Shown here: in pieces, positions 5,606 to 7,291 of the stretch
How the letters are laid out: each line of letters starts with the position of its first letter
Position numbering within the stretch: position 1 is the stretch's first letter
From: Bacteroidales bacterium
Lineage (GTDB): Bacteria; Bacteroidota; Bacteroidia; Bacteroidales; JAAUTT01
NCBI GenBank assembly: GCA_012031335.1
Contig: JAAUTT010000209.1
Location: 1-7,291 of the forward strand
Direction of reading: 5' to 3'
Length of the DNA: 7,291 nt
Notes under the pieces: model-generated
Told to the model about the DNA's origin: nothing
The model's input: only the letters and a program-made list of their open reading frames with translations
Database searches by the model: none
Made by a program: the position numbers and the translations under genes

Positions 5606-7024
5606 TTCAATAGTTTCTGTTTGAGTTGTGATATTTGTTTTTCACTTAATCCGCATGAAAGCAAATAGTTTTCAATTCCGTTTTCATGTTTGATTATTTC
5701 AAGAGTTATGTTCAAGTATTCTTTTTTTGTATCGGTTTCAGTTGCTAAATAATCATTGTAAACTGTTTCCAACTCTGCTCCTGAAAGCAAGTGAAGCATA
5801 GAAATAAAAATCCCTGTTCTGTCTTTTCCTGCATAGCAATGAATGGCAATAGAATTTTTGCTCTTGCAAAATTGCTTCAACTGCTTTCTTAATTGAGTGC
5901 TTGCATTCAATAGAAAAAAAGCGATATGCAATTTCCATATTTGAGCCTTGATGATGGGTTGCCTGAAATTCTATTGATTGACTCCAAGGGTCAAAAGGAG
6001 TATGAACCCAGATGAAATTCTTTAAACTATTTTCTGTGTAGTTGCTTTCAGCAACTTCTTTTTCTGCTCTTAAATCAATTACCGTTTTGATTTTCTTTTC
6101 GCTGATAAATTCTTCAAAAAGTTTCATTCTGAATCAAAGTCATTGTAGCCGTTCGGTAAATCAAACCGCTTTTGATTTTAGGATTGTGCAAACTGATGTC
6201 ACGAAAGTTCCAAAGAAAATCTCTATTGTAAATTGTTTCGCAAAACAGTTTAAGTTCTGTCAGCTTTTCAGTTGTTACTAAACTTTGAACTGACGAATAA
6301 AAGAAGCCAAGGAGTTTTCTTTTCTGTTCGTTTGCTTCTGGCAGAAACAAACTGCCTCTTAAACTGTAAAAATCCTTTTGCTCTGCTTTAGTCAATACGT
6401 TAGCAATAAAATTCTTTGGAAGAAAGTTGAATTTGGTTTGTCCTTTAGCAAGGTGGTTTAATTGAATGGCAACTTGCAAAGCAATGTTGTAAAAAAATAA
6501 AAATGGTAGCCGTCACTTCTGCGATGAGAGTTGGAACAACTCTCATACTCATAAAGAAACTTGTTTATCAAGTTTAAAGTTTCGGCTTCTTTGTTTATTT
6601 TCTTTTACACTTTCCTGTACTTCTTTGATTGCTTGAAAATGTTGCAAAGCATTTTCTGTTCTGTCAAACAAAATGCTTGCTGAAATTTTATCTAAAGGAA
6701 TTTCAGAGCCTAAATAATTTCTGTCATGCTCTGATATGTTTTGGTGAAAAGCAATTTCTGCTTTGGGCTGTTTATTGAAGTAAAGCACAATTTTATTTCT
6801 CAATCTACCCTCAATGCTTTTCAGCAACCTTGTTGAAAAATGTTTTGAATTACTGATAGTAACTGCTCAACTTCAAAATCTTTATTTACAACTGTTGCAA
6901 TATCAATGTCTGAATTTACGGTTGGGTTTTGCCTTGCAAACGAACCATAGAGAAACGCTGTTTCAATTTGCTTGTTTTCTAAAAGCAACAGCCTCAACTC
7001 GTTTATAATTTTCAGTTGTTCCAT
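5602..7024 (-). CDS. Nucleotidyltransferase-tyrosine phosphatase fusion protein
   Basis: The corrected frame gives 473 residues. Residues 1-95 are a polymerase-beta-type nucleotidyltransferase: GSFARQ (27-32) followed by NSDIDIA with Asp39 and Asp41 as metal ligands, and perhaps Glu90 as the third. Residues about 110-270 are helical, resembling the accessory domain of such enzymes. Residues 273-473 are a dual-specificity/tyrosine phosphatase of the NFRD type: NFRDIS (273-278), SGLIYRTATM, IKTVIDLRAEKEV, and the P-loop HCYAGKDRTG with Cys396 and Arg402. The frame breaks at five places, all by one base: A5 6836-6840, T3 6590-6592, A7 6491-6497, A5 6116-6120, A7 5914-5920. With these changed, no stop interrupts and no good internal start separates the domains. 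The start overlaps the SPASM gene by 13 bp; the stop overlaps the WG gene. Confidence 0.8.
6524..6546. repeat. 10-bp stem, 3-nt loop hairpin inside the fusion gene
   Basis: ATGAGAGTTG (6524-6533) and CAACTCTCAT (6537-6546) are perfect reverse complements around a GAA loop. On the minus strand it encodes the YESCSNSH region of the fusion protein's helical middle. A stem this strong inside coding sequence could affect elongation or transcript stability, or may be chance. It is seen directly; a function is not shown. Confidence 0.55.
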
Positions 7025-7291
7025 ATTGGTTTCCTCATGTTACAAGTTTTACAAAGTGGTTTTGTTTTGTAGTTGTTTACAAGTTCAGTGTAAACCGAAC
7101 TTTGTAAAACATCTTCAATTGTTGTCGTTGAAATGTTTCCAAAATCACCTAACGATTTTCGCAAATTGTCGGGAGCACAACATGGTGAAATATTCCCTGT
7201 TGCAGAAATCCAAAGTTCTTTATTGAGAAACGGACATTCATATTCTTCGGGAAGTTCTTTGGTTTCGTTATTGAGAAGCGGAATGATGTTT
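7012..7291 (-). CDS. Radical-SAM-type enzyme, C-terminal SPASM domain, cut by window edge
   Basis: The last 92 residues of a protein whose start lies beyond the window. They carry a SPASM-type iron-sulfur domain: Cys19 in ECPFLNKELWISATGNISP, the pair Cys37-Cys38 in SPCCAPD, a GDFGNIST segment, a helix (TIEDVLQSSVYTELVN) and the closing PLCKTCNMRKP with Cys80 and Cys83. This C...GxxxPCC...G[D/N]...CxxC layout binds auxiliary [4Fe-4S] clusters in radical-SAM enzymes that modify peptides or proteins; the radical-SAM CxxxCxxC core would be upstream and is not seen. The frame is intact. The stop (7012-7014) lies 13 bp inside the nucleotidyltransferase-phosphatase gene, so the two are co-transcribed and probably translationally coupled. 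Confidence 0.8.
   Translation of the reverse strand, partial: NIIPLLNNETKELPEEYECPFLNKELWISATGNISPCCAPDNLRKSLGDFGNISTTTIEDVLQSSVYTELVNNYKTKPLCKTCNMRKPIWNN

Noticed and set aside
1..7291. tRNA, rRNA, CRISPR array or insertion sequence
   Set aside because: No cloverleaf, ribosomal motif, regularly spaced short repeats or transposase was recognised by eye.

Overview
The window is AT-rich and every recognisable gene lies on the minus strand, so transcription runs from position 7291 towards 1. The gene families (WG-repeat protein, SPASM radical-SAM protein, DUF3052, DUF4272, a Crp/Fnr-like regulator beside a short-chain dehydrogenase) and the base composition suggest a member of the Bacteroidota. 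This assignment is an inference from protein style, not from a marker gene.

Layout, in order of transcription. (1) 7291-4911: a tightly coupled three-gene unit. It holds the C-terminal SPASM domain of a probable radical-SAM enzyme, a two-domain protein joining a nucleotidyltransferase to a tyrosine phosphatase (HCYAGKDR signature), and a protein of about six WG-like repeats. The genes overlap by 13 and 4 bp, so they are very probably co-translated. This is the best candidate here for an undescribed system. (2) 4910-4464: about 450 bp with no convincing gene. It is visibly more GC-rich than its surroundings and carries several hairpins. (3) 4463-2875: four small membrane or membrane-anchored proteins of unknown function. 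(4) 2833-1302: a module bounded by two direct copies of a 100-bp repeat (about 85% identical). It holds a short coding remnant, a DUF4272 gene, a small antitoxin-like gene and a PIN-domain toxin gene that has lost its middle. (5) 1215-1: a DUF3052 protein, a Crp/Fnr-family regulator, and the start of a short-chain dehydrogenase whose start codon sits inside a perfect 13-bp inverted repeat.

A caution applies throughout. At least ten single-base frame breaks are visible, and nearly all sit in or next to short homopolymers. Correcting each by one base gives continuous proteins with family-typical length. This looks more like uncorrected homopolymer error in a long-read assembly than like wholesale gene decay. 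I therefore annotate most broken frames as whole genes and state where each break is. The PIN toxin gene is different: it lacks roughly its central two-thirds and is a genuine remnant unless the assembly collapsed there.
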